In this document: positions 22,938 through 34,196 of the stretch, one piece after another
Numbering within the stretch: position 1 is the first letter of the stretch
Layout: the number at the start of each line of letters is the position of its first letter
Source: Linum tenue
Lineage: Eukaryota > Streptophyta > Magnoliopsida > Malpighiales > Linaceae
Direction of reading: 5' to 3'
NCBI GenBank assembly: GCA_946122785.1
Contig: CAMGYJ010000002.1
Location: 16,442,839-16,506,838 of the forward strand
DNA: 64,000 nt
The notes under the pieces: generated by a model
The model's input: the letters and a program-made list of their open reading frames with translations, nothing else
The model's database searches: none
Told to the model about the DNA's origin: nothing
Made by a program: the position numbers and the translations under genes

Positions 22938-24182
22938 CTACTCATGTCCCCTCTCTCCCTCATCCACATTTTCTTCATTGGTGGTGCTAGCATGATGGTG
23001 GTCGGATGTGGTGGGATGCATATATCTTCCGCTGAAAGATCGCCACTCATCTCGCATCTCATTCACAGTCACCTACATTGTGCTCATCTGGGCGGTCATT
23101 TGCCCCATGTAGTCGTACATGTCAGTCATCTGGCTGGACATCTAGCCCATGTACTCGTACATGCCATCCATGTGCTCCCACACACGCTTTAAGGTGATCG
23201 GTGGAGTTGAACTCTGTGCCTGCGGCATTGGCTCGTCTCCGGCTCCTTCATCGCCATCATCAGCCTCATCATCATCATCACCACCATGGGCAGCATGAGC
23301 ATTGATTCGGACATACTCACCATTACGCAGCTCAAAGCCCATCTTTTTCAGAGATGAAACTGTATAGAACTCTTGCCTTGAGATTTTTAACCCCACCTCA
23401 CCACTTAAATTCACATTAAAATGCTCAAATAGCAAAGTGAGGATCATCCCATAGGGAAGATTCCTGTTTGAACTCTCTGTAGCAGTAAGCATGTGGTTAA
23501 AGATCAAGTATGGCAAGTTCACCTTCTCGTCTAACAGTAGGTTGGTGAGGAGCTCCATGTCGAAGTAGGTGACTGTCTCCCGATGTCCACCCTTTGGCAG
23601 AATGTTGTAGGAGAGCATGTGGTGAAGAACTCTGGCTTGAACTGTCAGGTGGTTACTCGTTGGCATACTGCAACCCTGAGCATCTTCCTCTTCATCAAGA
23701 CCACATACCGTCTGGATTTGCTTGACTCTCGAGAAATGAGTTTCATTCCAAGTAGTGTAAGAATTGATTCTCTTCCCCTCGTTTGGAGCCTCTAGTACTT
23801 GCGCCAACACATTCTTGCTGATGCGCATCTCCACCCCATTCACATAGCTTTTAAATGCATGAATTGATCCATTTGCATTATGCTGATAGGTGATGTTGTT
23901 GTAGAAGTACTGAACCATTTTTGGGTAGTATTGTACATTCAGAGATATCACCTTTAGCCACTCTTGCTCGACAAAGGGTCCTAGAAACCCGTAATTCTCA
24001 AAATGAGAATACGCATCCGCCGTCAATGGCCTTCCAGGAGCCACCCTGCGGTTGTGCATTCTCTTCTCTTCATAGTTGTCACTTTGCTCCTTGGTCTGGA
24101 ACAGATTGGGATTGAACTCTTCCCATTCCGAACTTGAGGCATCAGCTTTTTGCGACTTTCTTTTCTTTTTGTTGCTAAACAT
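22938..24182 (-). pseudogene. Putative plant transposon accessory protein, related to the Athila ORF
   Basis: One frame runs from the likely ATG (24182, just after an intron-like acceptor ATCGCAG) to a stop at 22938, about 414 codons, with two in-frame TAGs (23142-23144 and 23073-23075). The start is lysine/arginine-rich (FSNKKKRKSQK). The central part has the layout of the 'putative plant transposon protein' and ATHILA ORF families: YYPKMVQYFYNNI, then FKSYVNGVEMRISKNVLAQ, then RVLHHMLSYNILPKGGHRETV. An acidic GGDDDDEADDGDEGAG linker and a Met/Tyr-rich tail (MDGMYEYMG repeated) follow. The first TAG replaces Gln in that repeated YMGQM. Function is unknown; a DNA-binding or anti-silencing role is only inferred from the motif clusters on both sides. 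Confidence 0.65.
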
Positions 24183-24239
24183 CCTGCGATTAAACAAGCA
24201 AGAATACACGTTAGTCACATTTTCGAAATGAACAAAACG

Positions 24240-26080
24240 CGGTCGACCACTCCATAAAACGGTCGATCTCAGTTAATTTAAAATGAGAATGGGTCGACTC
24301 AAACCCGTAACAATTGGAGTACAAAAAACAATAGGTCGACCTCAATTGAAGCATAGGTCGACCTCGGAAAATTTAAAACGAGTCTCTGAATGGACCAAAT
24401 GCTTAAAATGTTGAGTGCGAAACAGATTAGGTCGACCTCAAAATTACAACAGGTCAACATCAATAAGTTTAACACAAATAACTCATATTTTTGCCTTCAT
24501 AGGTCGACCTCAGAAGCATCATAGGTCGACCTCAGCTAATTTGAAATGAGTCTGAAATGGCCAAATGCTTTTAATGTTGAGTGCAAAACAGATCCGGTCG
24601 ACCTCATAATTTCAACAGGTCGACCAGAGTTAGTTTCTCACAAATAATTCGTAGGAGAATGGCAAAACTCGTATTTTTGCCTTCATAGGCCGACCTCAGA
24701 AGCATCATAGGTCGACCTCGGCTAATTTGAAACGAGTCTGAAATGGCCCAAATGCTTTTATTGTTGAGTGCAAAACAGATCCGGTCGACCTCATAATTTC
24801 AACAGGTCGACCAGAGTTAGTTTCACACAAATAATTCGTAGGAGAATGGCAAAACTCGTATTTTTTGCCTTCATAGGTCGACCTCAGAAGCATCATAGGT
24901 CGACCTCGGCTAATTTGAAACGAGTCTGAAATGGCCCAAATTCTTTTAATGTTGAGTGCAAAACAGATCCGGTCGACCTCATAATTTCAACAGGTCGACC
25001 AGAGTTAGTTTCACACAAATAATTCGTAGGAGAATGGCAAAACTCGTATTTTTGCCTCCATAGGTCGACCTCAGAAGCACCACAGGTCGACCTTGGCTAA
25101 TTTGAAACGAGTTTGAAATGGCCCAAATGCTTTTCAAGCTATAGATATAAATAAAACGCAATAACTCGTAGCAAAACGTCACAGGTCGACCTCAATATCA
25201 TCACATGTCGACCTCAGTCCATAAAACAAAATAATTGATCGATTGGAAGTCAGATGCGGTCGACCACGAAGATGAAAAGGTCGACCGCTTCTGACGAACA
25301 GAAGGGAAAATCCCTCTTTTCAAGCTATAGATCTAAATAAAAATCCAAATACTCGTAGCAAAATGTCACGAGTCGACCTCAATATCATCACAGGTCGACC
25401 TCAGTCCATAAAACAGAAGAATAAATCGATTGAAATCCAGTTGCGGTCGACCGCATCTTACGAACAGAAGGGTAAATCCCTCTTTTCAAGCTATAGATCT
25501 AAATAAAAACCCAAAAAATCGTAGCAAAACGTCACAGGTCGACCTCAATATCATCATAGGTCGACCTCAGTCCATAAAACAGAAAAAAATCGATTGAAAG
25601 CCAGTTGCGGTCGACCACGAAGATGAACAGGTCGACCGCATCTAACGAACAGAAGGGAAAATTCCTCTTTTCCATCTTTAGATTTTTTTCAAAACAATCT
25701 AATCTACCAAAGAAGAAGAGAAAAATCGAATCAAATGAAAAGGATATTGAAATACCCACCTTTTTCTTCTTCTAAGTGATGAGGATGAAATGAAATGGAG
25801 GTTCCTTTGAGTTTTTGGAAAATGGAGATTTTGGAAATTGGAGAAGAAGATGAAGAAGGGAAAGGAGAGGAAGAATGAGTGGATGTGGTGGGATAGGGTT
25901 CTGATTGTGGTGTAGAATGAGTGGGGGAGGGTTTTTTAAATAGAGGATTGAGGGAGGTTTGGGTGGATGTTGCAAACAAACCGGTTTGGTCGGCCGAATT
26001 AAATATGCGGTCGACATCAGTAACTTGTTCGGTCGACCGTTTATGGTCAGGTCGACCATTTTTTGTATGAGGTCGACCGT
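24240..26080. repeat. GGTCGACC palindrome cluster, main, with tandem units
   Basis: About 29 exact GGTCGACC copies, mostly in the context AGGTCGACCTCAG or CGGTCGACCAC/CGC. At 24480-25140 they are embedded in four tandem units of about 180 bp that also contain AATGGCAAAACTCGTATTTT. At 25140-25680 three units of about 180 bp with TTTTCAAGCTATAGAT follow. The region lies between the two ORFs of the element. Confidence 0.9.
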
Positions 26081-26207
26081 ATTATTGCTATTGTTTATTT
26101 CAACCAACAATCAATTAACTCATAAATTATTAAGATAATTCGAAGAAAATACAATGCAATCACAGTTATAAAAAAATAAATGAACTCCTAAAAACAATAG
26201 AAGAAAT

Positions 26208-27213
26208 TTAAAATCCTTTTTTGGGACTTTGTTTCGGGCACTTAGGACGAAAATGGTCATATTTCCCACATTTTGAACACTTTCTTACGCTTTTGCCCGA
26301 TGCAGTTCGTGCTGACTTGAATGTCCCCTTGGTCTTCCCAATTTTTGGATCGTTCACACTTCGAAGGGGTGCTGGAGGGTTTGCAGGTGTGGTGTTGTCC
26401 GTTCTCTCCCTCGCGAACTCATCCAACGTCTTAGAGACATGATTAAAAGCAGCTTCACTACCACACGCGATGTCACACAAACGCTTACACTTTAGAGCCA
26501 ATCCTCCATGTCTTATCAGTCGACCAACTTTCTCTCCCACATCACCTCCAACTCCAGGATGACGATTTACTGATTTAGTGTCTTCTCATTTTGGGTCCAT
26601 CGAAGCTTGAACCACGAGGAGGGTAGTGCGGTGTATCCTATATTTTTTATTACTGTAAGCATATATCTGCATGGAAACCCCTTAGATTCAAATAATGCAC
26701 ACTCGCATTTTAGATCTTGATTGGACGTAGTAAATGTTAACCTCCTTATCCGATCTGGGTTCATGTAGTTCTTCAGAATGAATGTCTCTGTCCCATCCGA
26801 TTCATTTCTTCTCTCCGCTAATACATAAGAAGCTTCATTCTCTAGTTCAGACTTGAAGATAGAAAATGTACGATGTGTGTAGATACTTTCAGCTTGCATT
26901 TCCCAAGTGCGAAGGGCATGCTTGCAGACCAACCTTGTGTGCCTAGAAGTATAATCATCCTGCACCTCCGTGAAACGCATCCCCTCCAGTGCTTCATCAA
27001 TGCCCTGAACAAAACGTTGCAAGCTGTATTGAGTTCCCACATACCCATTTATCCAATGGTTACATGACTCACATTGCGAGGTTGATTGGAGTCCACCGAA
27101 ATAAATATCCTTCAAGTATGCCTCTACCCACAGTAATTTGTCAACGTACAAATCATGCAACCACTTATTTGCAGACAAACCATGCTCACTGATCAAATGC
27201 TCCCAACGCCTCT
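26208..27213 (-). pseudogene. FAR1/MuDR-type MULE transposase, C-terminal part
   Basis: The minus-strand reading starts at the LTR junction with RRWEHLISEHGLSANKWL and shows the FAR1/MULE layout: a helical segment rich in W, an E in the catalytic-like stretch (SQCESCNHWINGYV), then a SWIM zinc finger (CECALFESKGFPCRYMLTV; the final His of the family is Tyr here). After a stop near 26567 another frame holds the C-terminal CCHC knuckle CSKCGKYDHFRPKC (about 26225-26270). Such proteins cut and move Mutator-like elements. Loss of the N-terminus, a stop between SWIM and knuckle and the altered SWIM residue make it a pseudogene. The first 23 residues of the open frame (to 27283) are LTR sequence. 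Confidence 0.8.
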
Positions 27214-28574
27214 TGACACGCCAAAACACAACACCAAACTGCGACCAAGTGTAATCGCAGTCCGGGAATGCAGTAACAGGCAAGTTCTATTATCAACCCG
27301 GGGTCTAGATCTACTGCTTACTCCGTGATTATCTATTATCTAGCCAACTAATTCGAGTGATTGTTGTTTAAAGCAAAAGCAGTAAAAAAAACAGGAAATG
27401 GTTCGGTTTTCTAAAGCAGGAAAGAGTCACTCGGGAATGAGTCCCCCTAGCTCCTTCGTTAGGTTCAATTGTAATTACCCTAGGTTGATTCACTGTTGAT
27501 TAGACTGCGGAAGATCTGACAGTAGCTTGGAATCTCTTAAGTTGACCAAGCCCTCTCAGTCTAACTACCCGGCAGACGACTAGTCTTCACCGGGATAGAA
27601 AGCTGAGGCTATGAACACAGAACTCCACTACTGGAATTGAATTCCAGTACAAAGCAGTAAACTGGCTAACTCTCGTATAACCAATCTCCTACTATCGAAT
27701 GAAGAGGCTCTAGCAACCAAATCAGATTCTATCTATCTCAAGTTGCAGCAGAAATCAAGAAAAGCTGATCAGACTTCAATCAATTCAATAAACATGCATC
27801 ATTCGATTAAAACCAAACAGTATAATCATCCCAAGTCATTACAATCAAATCCCTAACACAAGGAACTAGGGTTCTTCATACCCAAGTGAGAGAAAGGTTC
27901 TACTCCATAGAGAGAGAAAGGAAAACAGAAATCAGAGTAGTCATACTCATAATGATGAGGAAAATCTGCTCTGGGATGTCAATCTTCACTCCTGGGGACG
28001 CAATCTGGGCTTCAATGGTGAGAAATCCACTCCAAATAGCTCCTAGAGTTTGTTCTTCGCTCTTTCTCTCTCTAAAACTCTGTTTTTGCTCTAAAAACTC
28101 GAATCCCACTCTCTTTTGGCTGAAATCTGCCTAAAAGGCATCACTGGGCAAAACACGGTCGAGGGCACGGCCGTGCTTTGCTCCAGCCCGCCCATGCCCT
28201 TTGCCACGTGGTAAATACACGGCCACGGTCTGGGAGAAACACGGCCGTGTTTTGATGTGGACACGGCCGTGTTCTTAATTGGTCCTGCCCGTGTTTTAAG
28301 CTTGTGTAGGACAATTGTGGGGAAGCCTCGGCAGTAAAAGCACGGGCCAGGAACACGGCTGTGCTTTGCTAGCCTCTTGCCCGTGTTTTGGTCCTAGCTC
28401 GACCAAATGGCTTCCAAATGCCCCTAAACTCATGCTTGGCCTTCCCTTCGATGCCTGGGACCTGGAATATGACAAAGTAGCACAACCCGGCGTAAAATAG
28501 GCCAAAACACACAACTATGCCCCGCAAATGGATAAGAAATAGGGGTATAAAAACATGCAATTACATCGTTATCA
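27214..28574 (-). repeat. 3' LTR of element A, 1,361 bp
   Basis: On the minus strand it begins TGATAACGATG and ends GGCGTGTCA. It matches the 5' LTR at 44166-45092 through the shared segment AAACTGCGAC..AAGTGTAATC, which B, C and D lack. A palindrome cluster lies 175-430 bases from the LTR start. Confidence 0.9.
28150..28410. repeat. CACGGCCGTG cluster in the LTR of A
   Basis: Three exact CACGGCCGTG copies, mostly as AACACGGCCGTGTT, alternate with half-sites (GCCCGTGTTTT, CACGGCTGTG). The position is U3, upstream of the expected transcription start. Confidence 0.85.
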
Positions 28575-28591
28575 AACTCCCCCACACTTAA
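28575..28591 (-). promoter_or_regulatory. Polypurine tract of element A
   Basis: TTAAGTGTGGGGGAGTT immediately precedes the 3' LTR on the minus strand. It is the expected plus-strand DNA primer. The same tract borders B and, with one change, E. Confidence 0.85.
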
Positions 28592-29720
28592 CCGTTTGCT
28601 TGTCCCTAAGCAAACCAAGTCAGACACCAGGTAAGCTCAAAACGTTTCAATCAAGCAGGCTTTAGGGCAAATCATATCGGCACAAAACACGTGGATCATA
28701 CTGGCTTTCAATCACTAACACATGGCAACTCCAACGACAACCTAGACAACCACCACAGATGACATTCGAATGCAACAAAGTCGAGCACAGGAAGAGTTCC
28801 CTTCTGTTCACCAACCAACATAGACTTGACTCAACCACTTATTCAAAACAGTCACTTCATGCACAAAGCTCAAGATATCAGAATTAAGACCGAGCAATCT
28901 AGGTCCTCACCGGGATAAAGAGTATAGAGAATATGAGAAAATGAATCGCTCACTCTCGACCAGTGGGGTCAGGACAATTTGATGCGAAAAATGCGCATGC
29001 TTATTCTCTCAATCCCTAACGTATCTTCACCATGAATGCAGCCTCTAAATGCTAGAGTTCACATATGGGGTGTCACCACTAACTAATCCGGAGGTCTTAA
29101 ACACAGGTTCAGATGACTGGCTAGGGTCTTGGACATGGGGAAAAGGCCTTTTAGGTGGTGGAAGTAATAGCACAAGGGTTCCACATTTCCAAACCCAACA
29201 AAATCACAGCCAAGCAAACCAGTAACTTTCTTTCTGCTATTCTGCATTACTCAAATTCTTTAGGGCACAAGAGCGAAGGAGGTTATATAAATGTTAGCAT
29301 TTCCAAGCCAGACTGCTAAGAAACACTACTTAATGGGCACTATTCAGATTTTTGGTGGTGGCTCTCTTTTGCTTTTATTTTTTTCTTTGATTTTATTTAT
29401 TTATTTTCTTTTCATTCCTTAAGAGAACCACCACCTCTGCACATTTCTCAAACAAATGCCCAACTTTTAAGCACTACCTCCAACCCTCACATTACATTTA
29501 GCAGGAATAGCAGAAAACATGTAAAAACCACTCTGTGGAACCTTCTAAAAGATGCAAAAGGGTGATTTTTCAATGTAGACTGAAAGAAAGGATAATACAC
29601 GGCTCAAAGGGGCTGACTAGGGGATATGACACATCAGGACAGTCAATTTGGTCGTGGGCTAATCCTATGCCTCCATCATCTTAGCTAGTGGCAACGTGAA
29701 TGCTACATATCATGGAAGAG
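28592..29720 (-). other. 3' UTR of element A, distal part
   Basis: Noncoding sequence shared almost unchanged with the 3' UTRs of B (31146-32280) and E (56990-58050), including the T-rich/AG-rich stretch near 29365-29410. No ORF. Such conservation in noncoding DNA suggests RNA function (packaging or priming), which is inference. Confidence 0.6.
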
Positions 29721-31128
29721 TGACACACTAAAACACAACACCTAACAATGGCCAAGTGTAACCAATGAAAGGGACTGCAGTAACATGCAAGTTTAATTAT
29801 CAACCCGGGGTCTAGATCTACTGCTTACTCCGTGATTCTCTATTATCTAGCAAACTAGTTCGAATGATTGTTGTGAAAAGTAAAAGCAACAAGAAAGCAG
29901 TAAATTGTTCGGTTTTCAAAAGCAGGCAAGAGTCACTCGGGATTGAGTCCCCCTAGCCCCTTAGTTAGGTTCAATTGCAATTCCCTGGGTTGATTTACTG
30001 TTGATTAGACTGCGGAAGATCCGACAGTAGCTTGGAATCTCTTAAGCTGACCAAGCCCTCTCAGTCTAACTACCCGGCAGACGACTAGTCTTGACCGGGA
30101 TAGAAAGCTGAGGCTATGAACACAGAACTCCACTACTGGCGCCAAGAACACCAGTACAAAGCAGTAAACTGGCTAACTCTCGTATAGCCAACCTCCTACT
30201 ATCGAATGAAGAGGCTCTAACAACCTAATCAGATTCTATCTATCTCAGGTTGCAGCAGAAATTGAGACAAGCTGATCAGACTCAAATCAATTCATGAAAC
30301 ATGCGTCATTCGATTAAAATCAAACAGTAATATCATCCCAAGTCATTACAATCAAATCCCTAACACAAGGAACTAGGGTTCTTCATACCCAAGTGAGAGA
30401 AGGGTTCTACTCCATAGAGAGAGAAGAGAAAACAAGAATCGGATTAGTCATACTCATAACGATGAGGATAATCTGCTTCGGGACGATGATTTCCACTCCT
30501 ATGACGATCTCCAAGCTCGATTCGATGAAATCCAGCTCTTAGACAGCTTCTAGGATGTGTTCTTCGCACTTTCTCTCTCTATGGCTCTGTTTTTGCTCTT
30601 AAAACACGATTCTCCCACTTCTGGCTCGGATTAGGCTTTAAAACCGAGTTTCCCCCGAGTTGCACGGCCAGGTGCACGGCCGTGCACATCACCATTCTGG
30701 CCGTGCACCCTGGAACGCGCTGTTTCATTTAGTCTGCCTTCGTACATCTTGCACGGCCAGGTGCACGGCCGTGCGTGGCCACGCACAATCCCGCACGACC
30801 AAACTGGTTACTTGCACGGCCGTGCGGATTTCACTTGTGCCCGTGCGTGCCCACGCACAATCCCGCACGGCCAGAATTACATGTTGCACGGCCGTGCGTG
30901 GCCACGCACAATCCCGTGCGTGCCCACGCGACTTCCTCAGAACCTCGCCATGCGTCCGATCCTTGTCCAATCGACCTCAAACTCGCTCCCAAGCCTCCAT
31001 TCAAGTACTAGGACCTGAAATATCATAAACAAGCACAACCTAGCGTGAAATCGGCCCAAAACACGAGAATCAACACCTCAAACGGTGTAAGAACGGGGGT
31101 AAAAACATGTGTAAATGATGGTCTATCA
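29721..31128 (-). repeat. 3' LTR of element B, 1,408 bp
   Basis: It ends on the minus strand in GTGTGTCA (outer end) and begins TGATAGACCATC. Apart from the missing 44 bp in the palindrome cluster it is nearly identical to the 5' LTR. Confidence 0.92.
30655..30950. repeat. GCACGGCCGTGC cluster in the 3' LTR of B
   Basis: Four exact GCACGGCCGTGC copies with half-sites CACGGCCAG and a GTGCGTGCCCACGCAC unit. Translated frames across it (Ala/Arg/Thr-rich) are artefacts. Confidence 0.88.
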
Positions 31129-31145
31129 AACTCCCCCACACTTAA
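31129..31145 (-). promoter_or_regulatory. Polypurine tract of element B
   Basis: The reverse complement of AACTCCCCCACACTTAA lies directly inside the 3' LTR, identical to that of A. Confidence 0.85.
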
Positions 31146-32862
31146 CTGTTTGCTTGTCCCCAAGCAAACCAAGTCGGACACTAGGTAAGCTTACATATTT
31201 CAATCAACCAACATTGGGGACAAGTCATAAAGGCACAAAACACGTGAATCGCACTGGTTTTCAAACATCAATACATGCACAACCTCAATAACAACCTGGA
31301 CAACCACCACAAAGGACATTCGAGTGCAGCAAATCGAGTAAAGGAAGAGTCTCCCTTCTGTTCACTGGCCAACCTAGACTTGATTCAACCACTTACTCAA
31401 AACAGTCAACTCATGCATCCAACTCAAGACATCAGAATAGAGACCGAGCAATCTAGGTCCTCACCGGGGTACAAGAGCATATAGAAAATGAAAATGAATC
31501 ACTCACTCTCGACCAGTGGGGTCAGGACAATTTGATGCGAAAGATGCGCATGCTATTTCTCTCAATACCTATCATCTCTTCACCATGATGGCAGCCTCTA
31601 AATGCTAGAGTTCACATATGGGGTGTCACCACTAACTAATCAGGAGGTCTTAGACACAGGTTCAAATGACTGGCTAGGGTCTTGGACATGGGGAAAAAGG
31701 CCTTTTAGGTGGTGGAAGTATTCATAGCAAAAGGTTCCACATTTCCCAAACACACAATCACAGTCAAACAACCCGGTATTTTCTTTCTGCTATTCTGCAT
31801 TACTCAATATCTTAAGAGCACAAGAGCGAAGGAGGCATAAACATCAGCATTTCCAAGCCAGACTGCTAAGAAACACTGCTTACTGGGCATTATTCAGATT
31901 TTTGGCAGTGGCTCTCTTTTGCTTTCATTTTTTTCTTTGTTTTTCTTTTATTTTTCTTTTCATTTCTTAAGAGAGCCACCACTTCTGCATAAATTTCAAA
32001 CACCTGCCCAACTTTTAAGCACTACCTCCAACACTCACATAGACTTAAGCAGAAACAACAGAGAATATATAAAAACCACTCTGTGGAACCTTCTAAAAGA
32101 TGCAACAAGGGTGATTTTTTCCATTATAGACCAAAAGAAAGGATAACACACGGCTCAAAGGGGCTGACTAGGGGATATGACACATCAGGACAATCAGTTT
32201 TGGGCGTGGGCTAATCCTATGCCCCCATCATCTTAGCTAGTGACAACGTGAATGCTACACATCATGGAAGAGGGATCTATCGCACAAGAAAGAAACGAGC
32301 AGGCTCAAATCTCACATGGCTACCTATATGCTCTATCTCACATTCTGATACCCTGAACTAGATGCATAAACGACTGTCAAGAACAAGTAATCAGATCAAG
32401 TCAGATCAAGTCACAGTTGGCAAGCAAACAGTTGAAAAACTGAACCCCTACATCGTTCTACTGCACATCTCAGTCCTCATCATAGGTTGTCCTAGTCGCA
32501 AACAAGTTGTCATGCATTAATCCGAAAACCAATCAATTCATCCATCAAAACACAGTGCCAATATGATCAAACAGCAGTACTTGGAGCCCTCAAATCGTAA
32601 GATTCGGACAGCGGACTAGGCTCCAAGCACCATCATAAATATTCCAACCGATACAAAGCATCCCCCCACACTTAAGCACGACATTGCCCTCAATGGAGTA
32701 GAGGGAAAGAGAAGGGGAATGATGTTACCGGATTAAAACACTGCTGGGGGACTGGAAGTGGACCAGTCAGCGGGGCTAGCATCAGCAAAACACACTGGGT
32801 GATAGAAACCATAGTTCCAAGTGGATAAACCGACAAAAACAAACAAAAGAAAAACAAACCTT
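31146..32862 (-). other. 3' UTR of element B
   Basis: Noncoding. It shares long stretches with the 3' UTR of A, including the segment into which B itself inserted (GAAGAGGGATCTATCGCAC, about 32268). It contains one copy of the conserved stem-loop (32580-32627). Confidence 0.6.
32580..32627 (-). ncRNA. Conserved 3' UTR stem-loop, copy in B
   Basis: On the sense (minus) strand an outer stem CTTGGAGCC/GGCTCCAAG encloses the invariant bulge TAGTCC(G/A)CTGTC and an inner stem CGAATC/GATTTG. The G-T position pairs as G-U in RNA on the sense strand but would mismatch on the other strand. See the copies at 35963, 37634, 37727 and 56579. Confidence 0.7.
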
Positions 32863-32890
32863 GGTGGGGTTGCCTCCCCACAAGCGCTTC
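32863..32890 (-). promoter_or_regulatory. Conserved post-pol hairpin, copy in B
   Basis: Sense strand GAAGCGCTTGTGGGGAGG then CAACCCCACC, able to form GTGGGG/CCCCAC around AGGCAA. It directly follows the ORF. The same element follows gag-pol in A and D. I recall similar sequences after pol in other plant Athila-type elements. Confidence 0.65.
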
Positions 32891-32917
32891 TTTTACGTCT
32901 TAGCTAGACGGTGGCTC

Positions 32918-34048
32918 CTAAGTTTCGGTCCACCCCAAAACCTCCTTGAAGTTGAGGTTCTCATTAATGAGGTGGAGTCTCAAGTCACGAGCATGTGATG
33001 TGATAGGTGATGAAGACGGCTCGTGACCTTGAGGAAGATGAAGTCTCCACTCACGAGACCTCTCCTTCGCATCTGCTCTTGTCTCATTGCCCCAAACCAG
33101 ATAAGATATATTCGATTGACCACCATCGTATCCACCAACAGGGATTGATGTTGATGTGGTCTTAGTTGGGCAAAGAGACACTGCAAATGGGTCCTTGCCA
33201 AGCAGCTCCTCGAAGTTTGGTGGAGATATCAAGTGTAACTCATGGCCGGTGCAGGCCTCTTCCACCGCAACTTCATCCTCAGCCTGGACGCCAATTGCTT
33301 CCTCAACCCCCCTTCCTTCTTCAAGTGGTATCACCCCTGGGAAATGATCGAGAACTTCCTCTTCTTTGCTTTCTTCCTCATCCTCCACAACTTCTTTCTG
33401 CACCCTTTCTTGCTCTTCTTCTTCTAGCACAGATTGGAGAGCAAGTCGCCATGCAATTTCTTCAATGAGCTCATCGTGCATCTCCTCGATCGGGCCCAGC
33501 ATGTTAGAGCAGAAATAAGGAATTGTGTGATCTGCAACCAGAGGACTTTCCTGATCATGATTATCATGGGAGTTCTCTGTGATAACTTCTGTATGCTCCT
33601 CAACATCCCCATAGCCTTTGTCACCCTCCTCCTCTTCTAGTATGATAGCAGAAGGGTGATCTTGAGCAGGTTGTGCATAAGCTTTCTCAAGATCCTCGAG
33701 GCTCTTCTTTATGCTCAGGAGGGTCTCCTCTGTTTCACGGTAGGAGAACCCAGTTTGGGCATTGTCTGGGATATCCATCTTTGGAAAGGATGTCTCAGGT
33801 ACTCGAGCAATCTGCTCCACGAGAAGCCTCAAGTGATAGTTTGGATCTGGCTGATGGAGGAATTCTTCTTGATAAGGAGATTGTTCTTGAAATACCCAGG
33901 GGTCTGATTGTTCTTCGTTGGATGGGGGTTGGTACTGAAACCCGAATCCATAGTCTTCTTCTCCTTGATTGCTCATGGCGGTCTCGGGGTAATACCACAC
34001 GGATGGTGGTTGATACCGCCAATGGTTGTAGAAGCCATGAGGATCCAT
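32918..34048 (-). CDS. Acidic 376-residue protein of non-autonomous element B, function unknown
   Basis: An intact ORF starts 122 bases after the primer site and ends just before the post-pol hairpin, so it occupies the place of gag-pol. The N-terminus is rich in Tyr, Gln, Pro and Trp (MDPHGFYNHWRYQPPSVWYY). The middle has a short helical stretch (TEETLLSIKKSLEDLEKAYA, about residues 106-125) and long runs of Glu (LEEEEGD, EEEEQERV, EDEEESKEEE). The end is neutral. There is no zinc knuckle, no protease DTG/DLG, no reverse transcriptase motif and no clear signal peptide. I do not recognise the family. The ORF is open in a young element, which suggests it may be kept by selection. It could be a very diverged gag or a captured host sequence. 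Confidence 0.6.
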   Translation of the reverse strand: MDPHGFYNHWRYQPPSVWYYPETAMSNQGEEDYGFGFQYQPPSNEEQSDPWVFQEQSPYQEEFLHQPDPNYHLRLLVEQIARVPETSFPKMDIPDNAQTGFSYRETEETLLSIKKSLEDLEKAYAQPAQDHPSAIILEEEEGDKGYGDVEEHTEVITENSHDNHDQESPLVADHTIPYFCSNMLGPIEEMHDELIEEIAWRLALQSVLEEEEQERVQKEVVEDEEESKEEEVLDHFPGVIPLEEGRGVEEAIGVQAEDEVAVEEACTGHELHLISPPNFEELLGKDPFAVSLCPTKTTSTSIPVGGYDGGQSNISYLVWGNETRADAKERSREWRLHLPQGHEPSSSPITSHARDLRLHLINENLNFKEVLGWTET

Positions 34049-34172
34049 GTTTCAGAGCTGCACCAACAAAAACAAAACACCCAAGTGAAAAGAAAGGGTG
34101 GAAAGGAAAAGAAATGCAATAAATAAAAAGCTAGAGTAACAAATTTTCACGTTTCCCCAATAACCTAGAGGG

Positions 34173-34190
34173 TCCCCGGCAACGGCGCCA
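34173..34190 (-). promoter_or_regulatory. Primer binding site of B (tRNA-Asp)
   Basis: TGGCGCCGTTGCCGGGGA on the minus strand is complementary to the 3' end of plant tRNA-Asp, as in Athila elements. It starts six bases after the 5' LTR. Confidence 0.9.
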
Positions 34191-34196
34191 AAAACT

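Larger units (their letters stand above)
22285..27213 (-). mobile_element. MULE-like element with GGTCGACC clusters, interrupted by retroelement A
   Basis: On the minus strand the order is: transposase C-terminus (27213-26208), a noncoding region packed with GGTCGACC (26080-24240), a second ORF (24182-22938), then a further GGTCGACC cluster (22630-22285). About 39 exact copies occur in under 4 kb, against a chance expectation far below one, and none lies inside either coding part. The transposase is cut at 27214 by an Athila-like LTR, and its N-terminal half is not in the window (probably lost in the gap at 45093). I could not fix either terminus. That both ORFs belong to one element is inferred from the shared motif environment. 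Confidence 0.6.

Noticed and set aside
22285..26080. CRISPR-like spacing of GGTCGACC and similar repeats
   Set aside because: The repeats are 8-bp palindromes with irregular spacing, the spacers are themselves repeated, no cas genes exist, and the DNA is from a plant.
27214..27283. First 23 residues (MPVTAFPDCDYTW...) of the FAR1-type frame as a real N-terminus
   Set aside because: They are encoded by the LTR of element A; the same peptide appears at the LTR of A at 44.2 kb. The transposase frame is cut at 27214.
30660..31028. Reading frames of 80-130 codons over the LTR palindrome clusters (also 35136-35579, 45892-46446 and 50190-50507)
   Set aside because: They follow the GCACGGCCGTGC repeats in several frames and both strands, and lie in LTR or spacer DNA. 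Their open state comes from GC-rich repetition.
34171..34190. A tRNA-Asp gene, suggested by the 3' end sequence CCCCGGCAACGGCGCCA
   Set aside because: Only the last 18-20 bases match. It is the primer binding site next to an LTR and occurs in four elements at the same place.
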